64,000 bases of DNA from Terriglobia bacterium (GTDB taxonomy: Bacteria > Acidobacteriota > Terriglobia > Acidiferrales > UBA7541): the NCBI GenBank assembly GCA_020073605.1, contig JAIQEW010000006.1, positions 1-64,000 of the forward strand, given 5' to 3'. Shown here piece by piece: positions 7,117 through 14,843 of this stretch; position 1 is the first letter of the stretch, and every line of letters begins with the position of its first letter. The notes under the pieces were generated by a model, which worked only from the letters and a program-made list of their open reading frames with translations, did no database searches and had not been told where the DNA came from. The position numbers were made by a program, and so were the translations under genes.

Positions 7117-7920
7117 ATGCTGAAAATCGGACTCCTCGGTGTGGGCGCCATCGGCCGGACCATCGCCACGGCCATCGACCAAAAGAAACTGGACGCGGAA
7201 TTGGTCGCGCTTTCGGATCAGGATCGCGCGCGAGCCGAAGCGCTTTCTTCGGATCTTTCGAACCGCCCGCCCGTGGTTTCCATCGAGGAGATGATCGAGC
7301 GATGCGATCTCGCCGTCGAAGCGGCGAGCCAGGCGGCTCTCGCGGAATTTGTCCCGAAGGCGCTTGCGCGCGGGCGCGACGTGCTGATCATGAGCGTGGG
7401 AGGCCTGCTTGGCCGGGAAGAGTGGTTTCACGAGGCCGAGAAAAAGGGCTGCCGCATCTACGTTCCATCCGGAGCCATCGCGGGGCTGGATGGAATCAAG
7501 TCCGCTTCGATCGGGCGGATCGAGTCGGCGGAGTTGACGAGCCGCAAGCCGGTCGCGGCTTTGCGGGGATCGAAATATGTGGTCGATCGCGGTATCCAAC
7601 TCGAGAATCTGAAGCAAGATACCGTGATCTTCGAGGGTCTGGCCGAAGAAGCCGCCCGCGCGTTTCCCGCCACCTCCAACGTGGCCGCCTCGCTGCGGCT
7701 CGCGGTCAATCCATCGGCTCCGGTGCGCGTCCGGATCGTCGCCGTGCCGGGCGGAAGCGAGAACGTCCACGAGATTCACGTCCAGGGCGAATTCGGCAAG
7801 CTCTCCGTGAAGGTCGAAAATGTTCCTTCGAAATCCAATCCGCGCACTTCGCAGCTCGCTGCGTTTTCCGCCATCGCCACGCTGAAGAATCTCACGCGCT
7901 CACTCCGTGTAGGAACTTAA
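7117..7920 (+). CDS. nadX: L-aspartate dehydrogenase
   Basis: NAD(P)-dependent oxidation of L-aspartate to iminoaspartate, the substrate of NadA. The 267-residue protein has a Rossmann GLLGVGAIGRTIA at its N-terminus, an SVGGLLG and PSGAIAGLDG region near residue 125, and the C-terminal NPRTSQLAAFSA typical of the NadX family (cf. Thermotoga TM1643). No FAD-dependent NadB is in the cassette, so this enzyme probably feeds the de novo NAD pathway here. It is the last gene of the niaR-nadC-nadA-nadX operon. Confidence 0.92.
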   Translation: MLKIGLLGVGAIGRTIATAIDQKKLDAELVALSDQDRARAEALSSDLSNRPPVVSIEEMIERCDLAVEAASQAALAEFVPKALARGRDVLIMSVGGLLGREEWFHEAEKKGCRIYVPSGAIAGLDGIKSASIGRIESAELTSRKPVAALRGSKYVVDRGIQLENLKQDTVIFEGLAEEAARAFPATSNVAASLRLAVNPSAPVRVRIVAVPGGSENVHEIHVQGEFGKLSVKVENVPSKSNPRTSQLAAFSAIATLKNLTRSLRVGT

Positions 7921-7977
7921 TTTGGGTTTCTTGCTTCGACCGGGCGCGGTTCGTTGCAGTTATGGTTGGAAAGCTGG

Positions 7978-8063
7978 TGGTGCCGGAGGAGGGAGTCGAA
8001 CCCACACGGCCTTGCGACCAACGGATTTTGAGTCCGCCGCGTCTGCCATTCCGCCACTCCGGC
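7978..8063 (-). tRNA. tRNA-Leu(CAA)
   Basis: An 86-nt class II tRNA including an encoded CCA (plus-strand tgg at 7978-7980). The acceptor arms are GCCGGAG and CTCCGGC (8057-8063 with 7982-7988). The anticodon loop reads CTCAAAA, giving anticodon CAA, and there is a long variable arm and a GGTTCGACTCC T-arm. It stands alone, downstream of and opposite to nadX. Confidence 0.96.
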
Positions 8064-8174
8064 GTGTGAATATCTTAGGCCAGCTTCGAAGGCGCGGCAA
8101 CCTGCGTCTTGCGCCTCGCTCATCGCGCCGTTGCTGCTTGAATCCCGCGTGAACGTCCATTAGCATCCTCAAGA

Positions 8175-9785
8175 ATGATGCACAGCACCCGCCGTCTGTT
8201 CTTCAACCCCTTGTTCCTGGTGGCCCTGACGGCGTTTCTCGCCGCACTTGTCGTCCAGTCCGGTGAACTCGGCACAAGCGATACGACGCATCGCCTCCAG
8301 GCGGCGCACTCGTGGTGGACGTCCGAGCCGGAAGTGAACCCTCAGGATTACCCCGAATTTGGAATCCATGGCCCGGATGGCAAGCTGCACGGCTGGTACG
8401 GCATGGGTCAATCGCTGCTGATGCTCCCCGCCGACATCGTAGGCACGTATGTCGAACAGCTGCCCGTTTTTGGGGATTACGACGACGATCCAACAGTAGG
8501 CGATATCATCGTCAGCTACAGCACGAATATTCTCGTTTGCGTTCTTACGGCGCTGGTGTGTTGGCGCCTGCTGCGCCTTCTGGGCTTCACCGTCAACCAG
8601 CGGATCGCGGGCGTATTGGCGCTCCTTTTCTGCACCACCTTCCTCCACTACACGCAGAACATGATGGAGAACAACTACATCCTGCTCCTGACGCTCACCG
8701 GTCTGACATTCCAGTACGAATGGTTCAGCACCGGCAGCGGCCGCGCGCTGCTGATCGGCTCGCTCGCGCTCGGCGCGAATCTGCTCACTCGCCTCACCAC
8801 GGGGATGGACCTGCTGGCGGTCGGCCTCTTTCTGTTGCTGACGGCGTGGTTCACGGGCGCAACGGGACCGGTGCTGCGCTCGCGGTTGGCCAGCTTCGCG
8901 AAAATCGCGCTCCCGGTGTACGCGATCTTTGGACTGATCGATCGCCTGTACCAGCACCATCGCTTTGGGTCGTACTTCAACACGTACATCCAGCTGTTTG
9001 GCCAGGAACGGAAGATGCTGAATCCCGCCCTGCCCGCTGCGTATCCCTTCGAAACGCCGTTCCACGTCGGTTTCTTTGGTGCACTCTTCAAGCCGGAGAA
9101 ATCGATCTTTCTGTTCGATCCGCTGCTGGTGCTCACGGCAATCGTTGCCGTGCTGGCGTGGAAGCGCTTTCGGCCCGAAATCAAGGCGTACCTCGTCGCC
9201 TTTGTCGCGCTGCTGCTGGCGTACATCAGCTTCTACGCCAGATTCACGGATTGGAGCGGCGACTACGCTTGGGGCGACCGCTACGTCTCGACGGCGGCGC
9301 AGATCGTCGCGTTCATCTCCGTTCCGCTGCTCGTGCGACATCGAGCGGACGTGGGCAAGTTGGTCTGGAGAATCGGCATCGTGCTCGTTGTGGTGAGCGT
9401 CGCCGTCCAGTTGGCTTCGGTGATGTTCTGGTGCCCGCTCGAGATCTATCAAATGGATACGCTCGGGCATCCGACGTTCATCGTCGCTCTACGCTTCAAA
9501 AACATCGTCGCTTTGTCGCTGGGAAAAATGAACGAGTGGGGCCTTGTCAATGACTCGATGACCGCTGACCCGTGGGACTACGCGCACATCAGCACGTTCA
9601 ATTTTCTGCCGTTCCTGCTGGCGCGAGTGGGAAAGGCCGCAGGCTGGGTGGTGCACCTACTGACCGCGCTCTGGTTCGTGGCCCTGGCCGCGCTAATTGC
9701 TCTGCTTGTTTTCATCCGGGGCTTGGCGGCGAGGACAGGATTCGACGGCACCGCGGCGTCTGAATCACTTGCGCCGGTCAAGTGA
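8175..9785 (+). CDS. Polytopic membrane protein, putative GT-C-type glycosyltransferase
   Basis: A 536-residue protein with about 11-12 hydrophobic segments and a large first extracytoplasmic loop (residues about 32-95) holding acidic residues (GTSDTTHRLQAAHSWW). This is the plan of GT-C enzymes that use polyprenyl-phosphate sugars, but no diagnostic motif lets me name a family. A short charged tail ends the protein. It is monocistronic by spacing. It could equally be an uncharacterised membrane protein. Confidence 0.65.
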   Translation: MMHSTRRLFFNPLFLVALTAFLAALVVQSGELGTSDTTHRLQAAHSWWTSEPEVNPQDYPEFGIHGPDGKLHGWYGMGQSLLMLPADIVGTYVEQLPVFGDYDDDPTVGDIIVSYSTNILVCVLTALVCWRLLRLLGFTVNQRIAGVLALLFCTTFLHYTQNMMENNYILLLTLTGLTFQYEWFSTGSGRALLIGSLALGANLLTRLTTGMDLLAVGLFLLLTAWFTGATGPVLRSRLASFAKIALPVYAIFGLIDRLYQHHRFGSYFNTYIQLFGQERKMLNPALPAAYPFETPFHVGFFGALFKPEKSIFLFDPLLVLTAIVAVLAWKRFRPEIKAYLVAFVALLLAYISFYARFTDWSGDYAWGDRYVSTAAQIVAFISVPLLVRHRADVGKLVWRIGIVLVVVSVAVQLASVMFWCPLEIYQMDTLGHPTFIVALRFKNIVALSLGKMNEWGLVNDSMTADPWDYAHISTFNFLPFLLARVGKAAGWVVHLLTALWFVALAALIALLVFIRGLAARTGFDGTAASESLAPVK

Positions 9786-9843
9786 CAGGCGCGGCCAACC
9801 GCAGTAAGATGCCGCCAGCGAGCAATCACCTGCGGAGGACAAA

Positions 9844-10728
9844 ATGAAATCCAAGATATTGCTGGCGGGCCTCGTCCTGTTCTCGTTCGCCGCTCGTTTA
9901 GCCGCGGCCCCTCCCACCCACCTGCACATGCAGGTCTATACATCCCCTCCCGAGGGCATTTCCGTCACTTCCACGCTGATCTACGGCGAGAAGGACGCCA
10001 TATTGATCGACGCGCAGTTCCGCTTGAGCGACGCGCACCGCCTGGTGGCTCTAATTCTCGAGAGCAAGAAGAACCTCACCACGGTTTACGTCACGCATCC
10101 TCATCCCGACCACTACTTCGGGCTCGTCGTGCTCCGTCAGGCCTTTCCCGATGCGAAGTTCGTGGCGCTGCCCAAGGTTGTGGAGGGCATCCAAGCGAGC
10201 TGGCAGAATCGCGTCAATGCATGGAAGCCGCAGTATGGCGACAACATTCCCTCCAATCCGATCATTCCCGACGCGCTGGACGGCAACACGCTTACGCTCG
10301 AAGGCGAGACGCTGCAAATCTTCGGTCCTCTACAGGGCGACACGCCGGGAGACAATTCGTTCGTGTGGATTCCATCGCTCAAAGCGGTGGTGGGCGGCGA
10401 CGTGATTTTCAGCGGCGTGCACTTCGGATTCGGGCCGGCGCTCGTTGCGCAAAAGGACGAGTGGATCAAGACGCTGGACCAAATCGCCTCGCTCCATCCC
10501 GAGGTCGTCATTCCCGGCCATCAAGTGGAGGGCGCCCCGAACGACGCCTCCGTTTTGGCCTTCATGAAGAAATACATGCAGGACTACAGCGCGGCGCTGG
10601 CATCGTCCAAGTCGGCGGATGAATTCAAAGCGAAGGTCAAGGCCCAGTATCCGAAGCTCGGCACGGAGGGCCTGCTGGACTTGGGGGCCGCATCCGCGTT
10701 CCCGGCGAAGAAGCCGAATTCCCCGTAG
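9844..10728 (+). CDS. Secreted metallo-beta-lactamase-fold hydrolase
   Basis: A 294-residue protein with a signal peptide (residues 1-21, cleavage after LAAA). The MBL zinc motif HxHxDH appears as THPHPDHYFG near residue 85. Further ligands are likely in GDTPGDNS, GGDVIFSG and the PGHQ near residue 222. The length fits a stand-alone MBL-fold hydrolase; the substrate is unknown. Aggacaaa precedes the ATG. The downstream DUF2911 gene also encodes an exported protein. Confidence 0.88.
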   Translation: MKSKILLAGLVLFSFAARLAAAPPTHLHMQVYTSPPEGISVTSTLIYGEKDAILIDAQFRLSDAHRLVALILESKKNLTTVYVTHPHPDHYFGLVVLRQAFPDAKFVALPKVVEGIQASWQNRVNAWKPQYGDNIPSNPIIPDALDGNTLTLEGETLQIFGPLQGDTPGDNSFVWIPSLKAVVGGDVIFSGVHFGFGPALVAQKDEWIKTLDQIASLHPEVVIPGHQVEGAPNDASVLAFMKKYMQDYSAALASSKSADEFKAKVKAQYPKLGTEGLLDLGAASAFPAKKPNSP

Positions 10729-10823
10729 TGAATCCTCGCAGCGCGCGGCTACGCGGGTATCCAATCCCTGCGCGCGCGCGTCTAAACCAAGCGGGACACC
10801 AATCTCGAGTCCGAGGAGACGAT

Positions 10824-11354
10824 ATGAAACACCTCATTGCGCCTTGCGCCGCGATTCTTCTAGGTTTGCTCACTGTGGCGACGCCAAGCCGCGCCCAGGT
10901 TGCCAGTCCGCCGGCCACCGCCGACTGTAAATTCGCAGACGGCAAGACGGTTCATGTGGACTATGCGAGTCCTCGCATGCGCGGCCGAAAGATCTTCGGC
11001 GCCCTCGTGCCTTACGGCGAGCCATGGCGCGCGGGAGCGAACGAAGCGACCACGTTCGTCCTCTCCACCAACGTGAGCGTAGCCGGCAAGGACGTACCTG
11101 CAGGGAACTACACGATTTTCGCGCTGCCGACGCAGGATGCGTGGACACTGATTATCAGCAAGCAGACCGGCGAATGGGGTGTCCCTTATCCGGGACAGGA
11201 ATACGACCTCGTCCGCGTGCCGATGAAGGTGTCGAAGCTGCCTGCGCCCGTCGAGAATTTCACGATCGCGTTCGACCAGGACGGCAAGAGCTGCACGATG
11301 CGCTTGGATTGGGAGACGACGCGAGCTTCCGTGCAGATCGACGAGAAGAAGTAG
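10824..11354 (+). CDS. Secreted DUF2911-domain protein
   Basis: A 176-residue protein with a signal peptide (about residues 1-24, ending in SRAQ) and a single DUF2911 domain: VDYASPRMRGRKIFG, YGEPWRAGANEATTF, and PAGNYTIFALPT are typical. The domain is frequent in Acidobacteriota and Bacteroidota; its function is unknown. The ATG at 10824 was chosen over an earlier in-frame start because gaggagacgat precedes it and the signal peptide begins there. Confidence 0.88.
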   Translation: MKHLIAPCAAILLGLLTVATPSRAQVASPPATADCKFADGKTVHVDYASPRMRGRKIFGALVPYGEPWRAGANEATTFVLSTNVSVAGKDVPAGNYTIFALPTQDAWTLIISKQTGEWGVPYPGQEYDLVRVPMKVSKLPAPVENFTIAFDQDGKSCTMRLDWETTRASVQIDEKK

Positions 11355-11360
11355 CGGCTG

Positions 11361-11849
11361 TTACTCCTGGACGCGGGCCTTGGCTTTGGCCCCGTGCTCT
11401 TCGGGGTGAACGATGGCGCGAAAGACGCGCCCGCGGCCGATCAGATGCTCGCCCGACCGGGCTTCCACCTCAAACACCAGAAAGCGGCCCCGGTATTCCA
11501 CGAACCGCGCCCACGCCTGTACCGTCGCGCCGGGCCCCACGGCCTTCAGGTGGTCCACTTCAATTCGCGTGCCCACGGAGATTGCGCCGGGCGGCAATTC
11601 CGGCAGAATGGCGGCCACGCTCGCGTGTTCCATGAGTCCAATCATGTGCGGGGTTGAAAACACAGCCGGAAGGTTTGGATTGACCGCTTGAATCGTGTGC
11701 TCGGGCTGCACCACGCGTTCCACCGTTGCTTCGAGCCCGATTCGCGGCCGCTGCTGGGGCAGCGCGGGATGCGCCTTCGAAACCGCGCGCGCTTTCTGAG
11801 TGCGGCGTTTCGCAGGGCGGCTGGCGCGCTTGGTCTTCCGCCGCTTCAT
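11361..11849 (-). CDS. Hotdog-fold thioesterase, FlK-like
   Basis: A 162-residue protein. After a Lys/Arg-rich extension of about 35 residues comes a hotdog domain like fluoroacetyl-CoA thioesterase FlK: STPHMIGLMEHASV carries the Thr and Glu, and IEVDHLKAVGPG the His, of the proposed triad. It would hydrolyse an acyl-CoA; the true substrate is unknown. Its ATG overlaps the stop of the upstream flavoprotein (ATGA), so the two are one operon. The basic N-terminal extension is unusual for this family. Confidence 0.82.
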   Translation of the reverse strand: MKRRKTKRASRPAKRRTQKARAVSKAHPALPQQRPRIGLEATVERVVQPEHTIQAVNPNLPAVFSTPHMIGLMEHASVAAILPELPPGAISVGTRIEVDHLKAVGPGATVQAWARFVEYRGRFLVFEVEARSGEHLIGRGRVFRAIVHPEEHGAKAKARVQE

Positions 11850-13039
11850 GACAAAGGCTCCCGGGGGACTTGACGCGACGCGGGCGCTATCACCGCGCGA
11901 GGGTCGAGAAAGCTTCGCGTGAATTCGACGAACGTGATGCCGAGCTGATTCCACAGCCGGCGCTTCAGGCTGCGATAGTCCTGCGAGCCGCTGAAGACGT
12001 CGCGAATCAGATCGCGGAACGCCGGCGAGTAGTTTAACAATTGCACCATCCGAGTAGTGATCGCGCCGCCAAGAAAATTGCCGCGGAAGATCTTTCGCGC
12101 GATATTGGCCGCGAATTCCAAATCCGCCGAGAACGCCGAGCGCAACCGCTCCGGATACGCCTGCGGCTGTTCTTCGATCAACGCCTGCGCCAGCAGATCG
12201 CCGGAACGCAGCGCGTAGTAAAGTCCCTCGCCCGTGATCGGGTCCACGCACGCTGCCGCGTCCCCGGCCATCGCCCAGTTTCGTCCCGCGATTCGCCGGC
12301 CGCGAATGGTTTGCGCCTGCGGCGAAGGCAGCATGTGGCTGTAGAACTGTGCGCCCTTCATGGGAATCTTCTCTTCGTGGACGAAATCGTCGAGGTGACC
12401 CCGCAATTTATGGGTCGGGTTCTGGCCCATTTTCGCGCAGATGCCCACGGAAAGATGGTCGGCTCGCGGAAAGGACCATAGATAGCCCTCGAACTGCTTC
12501 AGGAATTTCACCTTGATGATGTCTTCTTCGGTCGGCACGAAATAACCCAGCGTCACTTCCAAGTCCATCGCGCCAAGCGCCGTCGTTCCCGGCAGCAGTT
12601 GGTTGCGCGCACCGGCCGCGAGCACGACGAAATCCGAGATCCGTTCTTCGCCGCCGACCATCAGTCGGACCGACGCGCCGTCCGTATCGACGCGCGTCAC
12701 GCGCGAGCACACTACCGCGCAGCCTGCAGCCACTGCTCGGTCGAGCAGCAGGCCGTTGAGCACTTTGCGCGCGTAGATCACGATCGGGCGGCTCATTTCG
12801 AACCGCGCGCGGTGCCCGCCGCCGGAAATGAGCTCCGCCGTTCGGACGATCTTCTTGGGTGCAGGGGAGTCGAGCAGGAAGGGATAGGCTTCGATCGCTT
12901 TGTGGGTCAGGCCACCGCCGCAGGGTTTTTCCCACGCCAGCCGCTCGTCGTAGATCGTGACGTCGAAGCCGTGGCTGGCAAGGCGCTCGCCGCAGAGCGC
13001 ACCGGCGGGACCTCCTCCGACAATCGCGATGTGCTTCAT
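11846..13039 (-). CDS. Geranylgeranyl-reductase-type FAD-dependent oxidoreductase
   Basis: A 397-residue flavoprotein. The FAD-binding GxGxxG is at the N-terminus (IAIVGGGPAGALCGERLA), followed by the PCGGGLT signature near residue 40 and GDAAACVDPITGEGLYYAL near residue 265. This pattern defines the geranylgeranyl reductase/digeranylgeranylglycerophospholipid reductase family, which saturates isoprenoid chains of lipids, quinones or chlorophyll. The lipid acted on here cannot be read from sequence. First gene of an operon with the thioesterase. Confidence 0.88.
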   Translation of the reverse strand: MKHIAIVGGGPAGALCGERLASHGFDVTIYDERLAWEKPCGGGLTHKAIEAYPFLLDSPAPKKIVRTAELISGGGHRARFEMSRPIVIYARKVLNGLLLDRAVAAGCAVVCSRVTRVDTDGASVRLMVGGEERISDFVVLAAGARNQLLPGTTALGAMDLEVTLGYFVPTEEDIIKVKFLKQFEGYLWSFPRADHLSVGICAKMGQNPTHKLRGHLDDFVHEEKIPMKGAQFYSHMLPSPQAQTIRGRRIAGRNWAMAGDAAACVDPITGEGLYYALRSGDLLAQALIEEQPQAYPERLRSAFSADLEFAANIARKIFRGNFLGGAITTRMVQLLNYSPAFRDLIRDVFSGSQDYRSLKRRLWNQLGITFVEFTRSFLDPRAVIAPASRQVPREPLS

Positions 13040-13262
13040 GGCCCCTTTTCTGGTCCTGCGGTCAAGCGGGTCAGGTCAGCGGAAACACTCCTGCTGTGAA
13101 CCAGCCGCAAAGTATAGCACCGAAAAGCATGGCAACTGCGGCGCGCGCAGTGGCCGGTTTCCGATGATCCAACTTGTCGTGACCTGTTGATCGAACGGGC
13201 TTGAATGGCATATAGTCACCGCCATTCGCGCGACGGGCAGGAATCATCGTGGAGGTAGCAGC

Positions 13263-14117
13263 TTGGACCTAATCCGAGTAGAAACGGAAGACAAGGCGGC
13301 ATTGAACGGGCTGTTTTGGGAGCCCCGGACGCCCGGCGATTCGCTGGTTATCCTGGTGCCCGGCGCCACGACGGGCGCGGCGCTAATTCCTATGCACGAC
13401 TACTATCCCATGGCGACGGGATTGACCGGCAGGGGCTACGGCTTCCTCATTGCCAACATGCGCGCCTCCTACAACTATCCGTACGCCGAATACGCGGACG
13501 CCGTGAAAGACATCGCCGCCTTTGTCGCCTACGCCAAATCGGCGGGTTACAGCCGCATCGCGATTTTCGGGATCAGCCTCGGCGGCCCTCGCATGGCGCA
13601 GTATATGGCCGAGCGCAACGATCCTGCCGTCAAGGCTGTCGGTTTTATCGCCTCGATCCCATCGCCGTATCTGGAGTTTCAGATCCGTGCGTCCGAAGCG
13701 GATAGGCAGCGTCTTGAAGACACGCTCAAGCACGCCCGCGCGCTCGTCGCCCAAGGCAAAGGGCAGGAGCCGGTCGCGTTCGAGAATTGGTTTCCAGGAG
13801 GACGGTCTTTCATGGGGACCGCCCAAGCTATGATCGGCTTCTTCGGCGCGCCGAGCGACAAGAGCGCGCCGAGCTCGATCAAGTACGGGCCGCAGATCAA
13901 GGTCCCGGCGCTCGTGATCCACGGCGACAAGGACGAGATTTCTTTTCCGCCGAATGCCCAGACGATTTACGACAGCCTGACGGCCTCGCCCCAACGCGAC
14001 CTCATCTGGGTTCCCGGCGCGAGCCACTATTTGACGCCGGGTCCGCTCGCGGAAGCCTACGCCAAAAAGATCACGGATTGGGTCGTGAAGAACATGCCCG
14101 CCGGGCCGCGCCGGTAA
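13263..14117 (+). CDS. Alpha/beta hydrolase
   Basis: A 284-residue cytoplasmic alpha/beta hydrolase. The nucleophile elbow is GISLGG near residue 105, the acid probably lies in IHGDKDEIS near residue 222, and the His in GASHYLTPG near 262. The TTG start is preceded by tggaggtagcagc, a good ribosome-binding site. No signal peptide. It is an esterase/lipase-like enzyme with unknown substrate, monocistronic and divergent from the geranylgeranyl-reductase operon. Confidence 0.85.
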   Translation: MDLIRVETEDKAALNGLFWEPRTPGDSLVILVPGATTGAALIPMHDYYPMATGLTGRGYGFLIANMRASYNYPYAEYADAVKDIAAFVAYAKSAGYSRIAIFGISLGGPRMAQYMAERNDPAVKAVGFIASIPSPYLEFQIRASEADRQRLEDTLKHARALVAQGKGQEPVAFENWFPGGRSFMGTAQAMIGFFGAPSDKSAPSSIKYGPQIKVPALVIHGDKDEISFPPNAQTIYDSLTASPQRDLIWVPGASHYLTPGPLAEAYAKKITDWVVKNMPAGPRR

Positions 14118-14141
14118 TCGTCCGGTAGTCCACTTTGTCCT

Positions 14142-14264
14142 TCAGGTGCTTGGGCCAGATCCCGCAGCGCTCGCTATGACGCCATTCGGGTCGATCGCAT
14201 CCATCAGTGTCTCGTCGAAGTGCTGAAGCGCCTTCGCTTTCCTAATGTACGCGCCAATCGGGAA
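14142..14264 (-). pseudogene. Decayed C-terminal fragment of a VAO-type flavin oxidase
   Basis: The last 40 codons of an open frame ending at 14142 read FPIGAYIRKAKALQHFDETL followed by MDAIDPNGVIAS. The DPNGVIA block preceded by an 'F-E-L-K' type helix is the typical C-terminus of vanillyl-alcohol-oxidase/p-cresol-methylhydroxylase-family flavoproteins (usual form ALDPNGILAPG). Nothing upstream on this strand encodes the remaining 450 residues; the frame soon becomes the shadow of the adenylyltransferase gene. I read it as a relic. The match is short, so confidence is limited. Confidence 0.4.
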
Positions 14265-14366
14265 TTGGCCCGCAACCGCGGCTCCTCTCCCAGGGAATCC
14301 TCCACGAGCGCATGATAGAATGGGTTCTTCGGCCGTTCCCACGGGAACGGATCGAAGGACAGGCGT

Positions 14367-14843
14367 TTGGGACAAGTCGTTTCGCAGAGTGAGCTGATTT
14401 CCTACCGGGGCCGTTGGAAGGGCGCTGGCAAGGGAGTAGTGTGCGCGAGCGGCTGTTTCGACCTGCTCCATCCCGGCCACATCCGTCTTCTCGAGCAAGC
14501 CCATTCCCTCGGCGATATTCTCGTGGTTGCGCTCGAAAGCGACGCAGCCGCGCGCAGTAGGCTGGCGTCCCGCCCGATTACGCCCGCCGCCGAACGCGCG
14601 GAAATCCTCGCTGCACTCGCCGCAGTCGATTACGTCGTCGAACTGGACGATTCCTCGCCTCGCTCGTTTCTGGAAAGTTTTCTGCCCGATGTTTTTGTCG
14701 AAGGCTCGGCTTCGCGCCGGGGTACAGCTTCTCCGGAAGCCGGCGCCCTCGAAGCACTCGGGTGCAAAGTCGTGCGCATCCCGTTCGAGCCCGGCTACTC
14801 CACTGCTCTCCTCATCCAACGCATCACGGAATCTCGCGCATGA
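14367..14843 (+). CDS. HldE-C/RfaE2-type sugar-phosphate nucleotidyltransferase
   Basis: A 158-residue single-domain cytidylyltransferase-like enzyme: GCFDLLHPGHIRLLEQA near residue 30 is the HxGH nucleotide-binding motif. It matches the adenylyltransferase half of HldE (D-glycero-D-manno-heptose 1-phosphate adenylyltransferase, ADP-heptose synthesis). The kinase half is absent here, as in organisms with separate HldA and HldC. TTG start supported by gaaggac at 6 nt. It overlaps mfd by ATGA, an odd functional pairing. Other nucleotidyltransferases of this fold (glycerol-3-phosphate, FAD) are possible alternatives. Confidence 0.82.
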   Translation: MGQVVSQSELISYRGRWKGAGKGVVCASGCFDLLHPGHIRLLEQAHSLGDILVVALESDAAARSRLASRPITPAAERAEILAALAAVDYVVELDDSSPRSFLESFLPDVFVEGSASRRGTASPEAGALEALGCKVVRIPFEPGYSTALLIQRITESRA

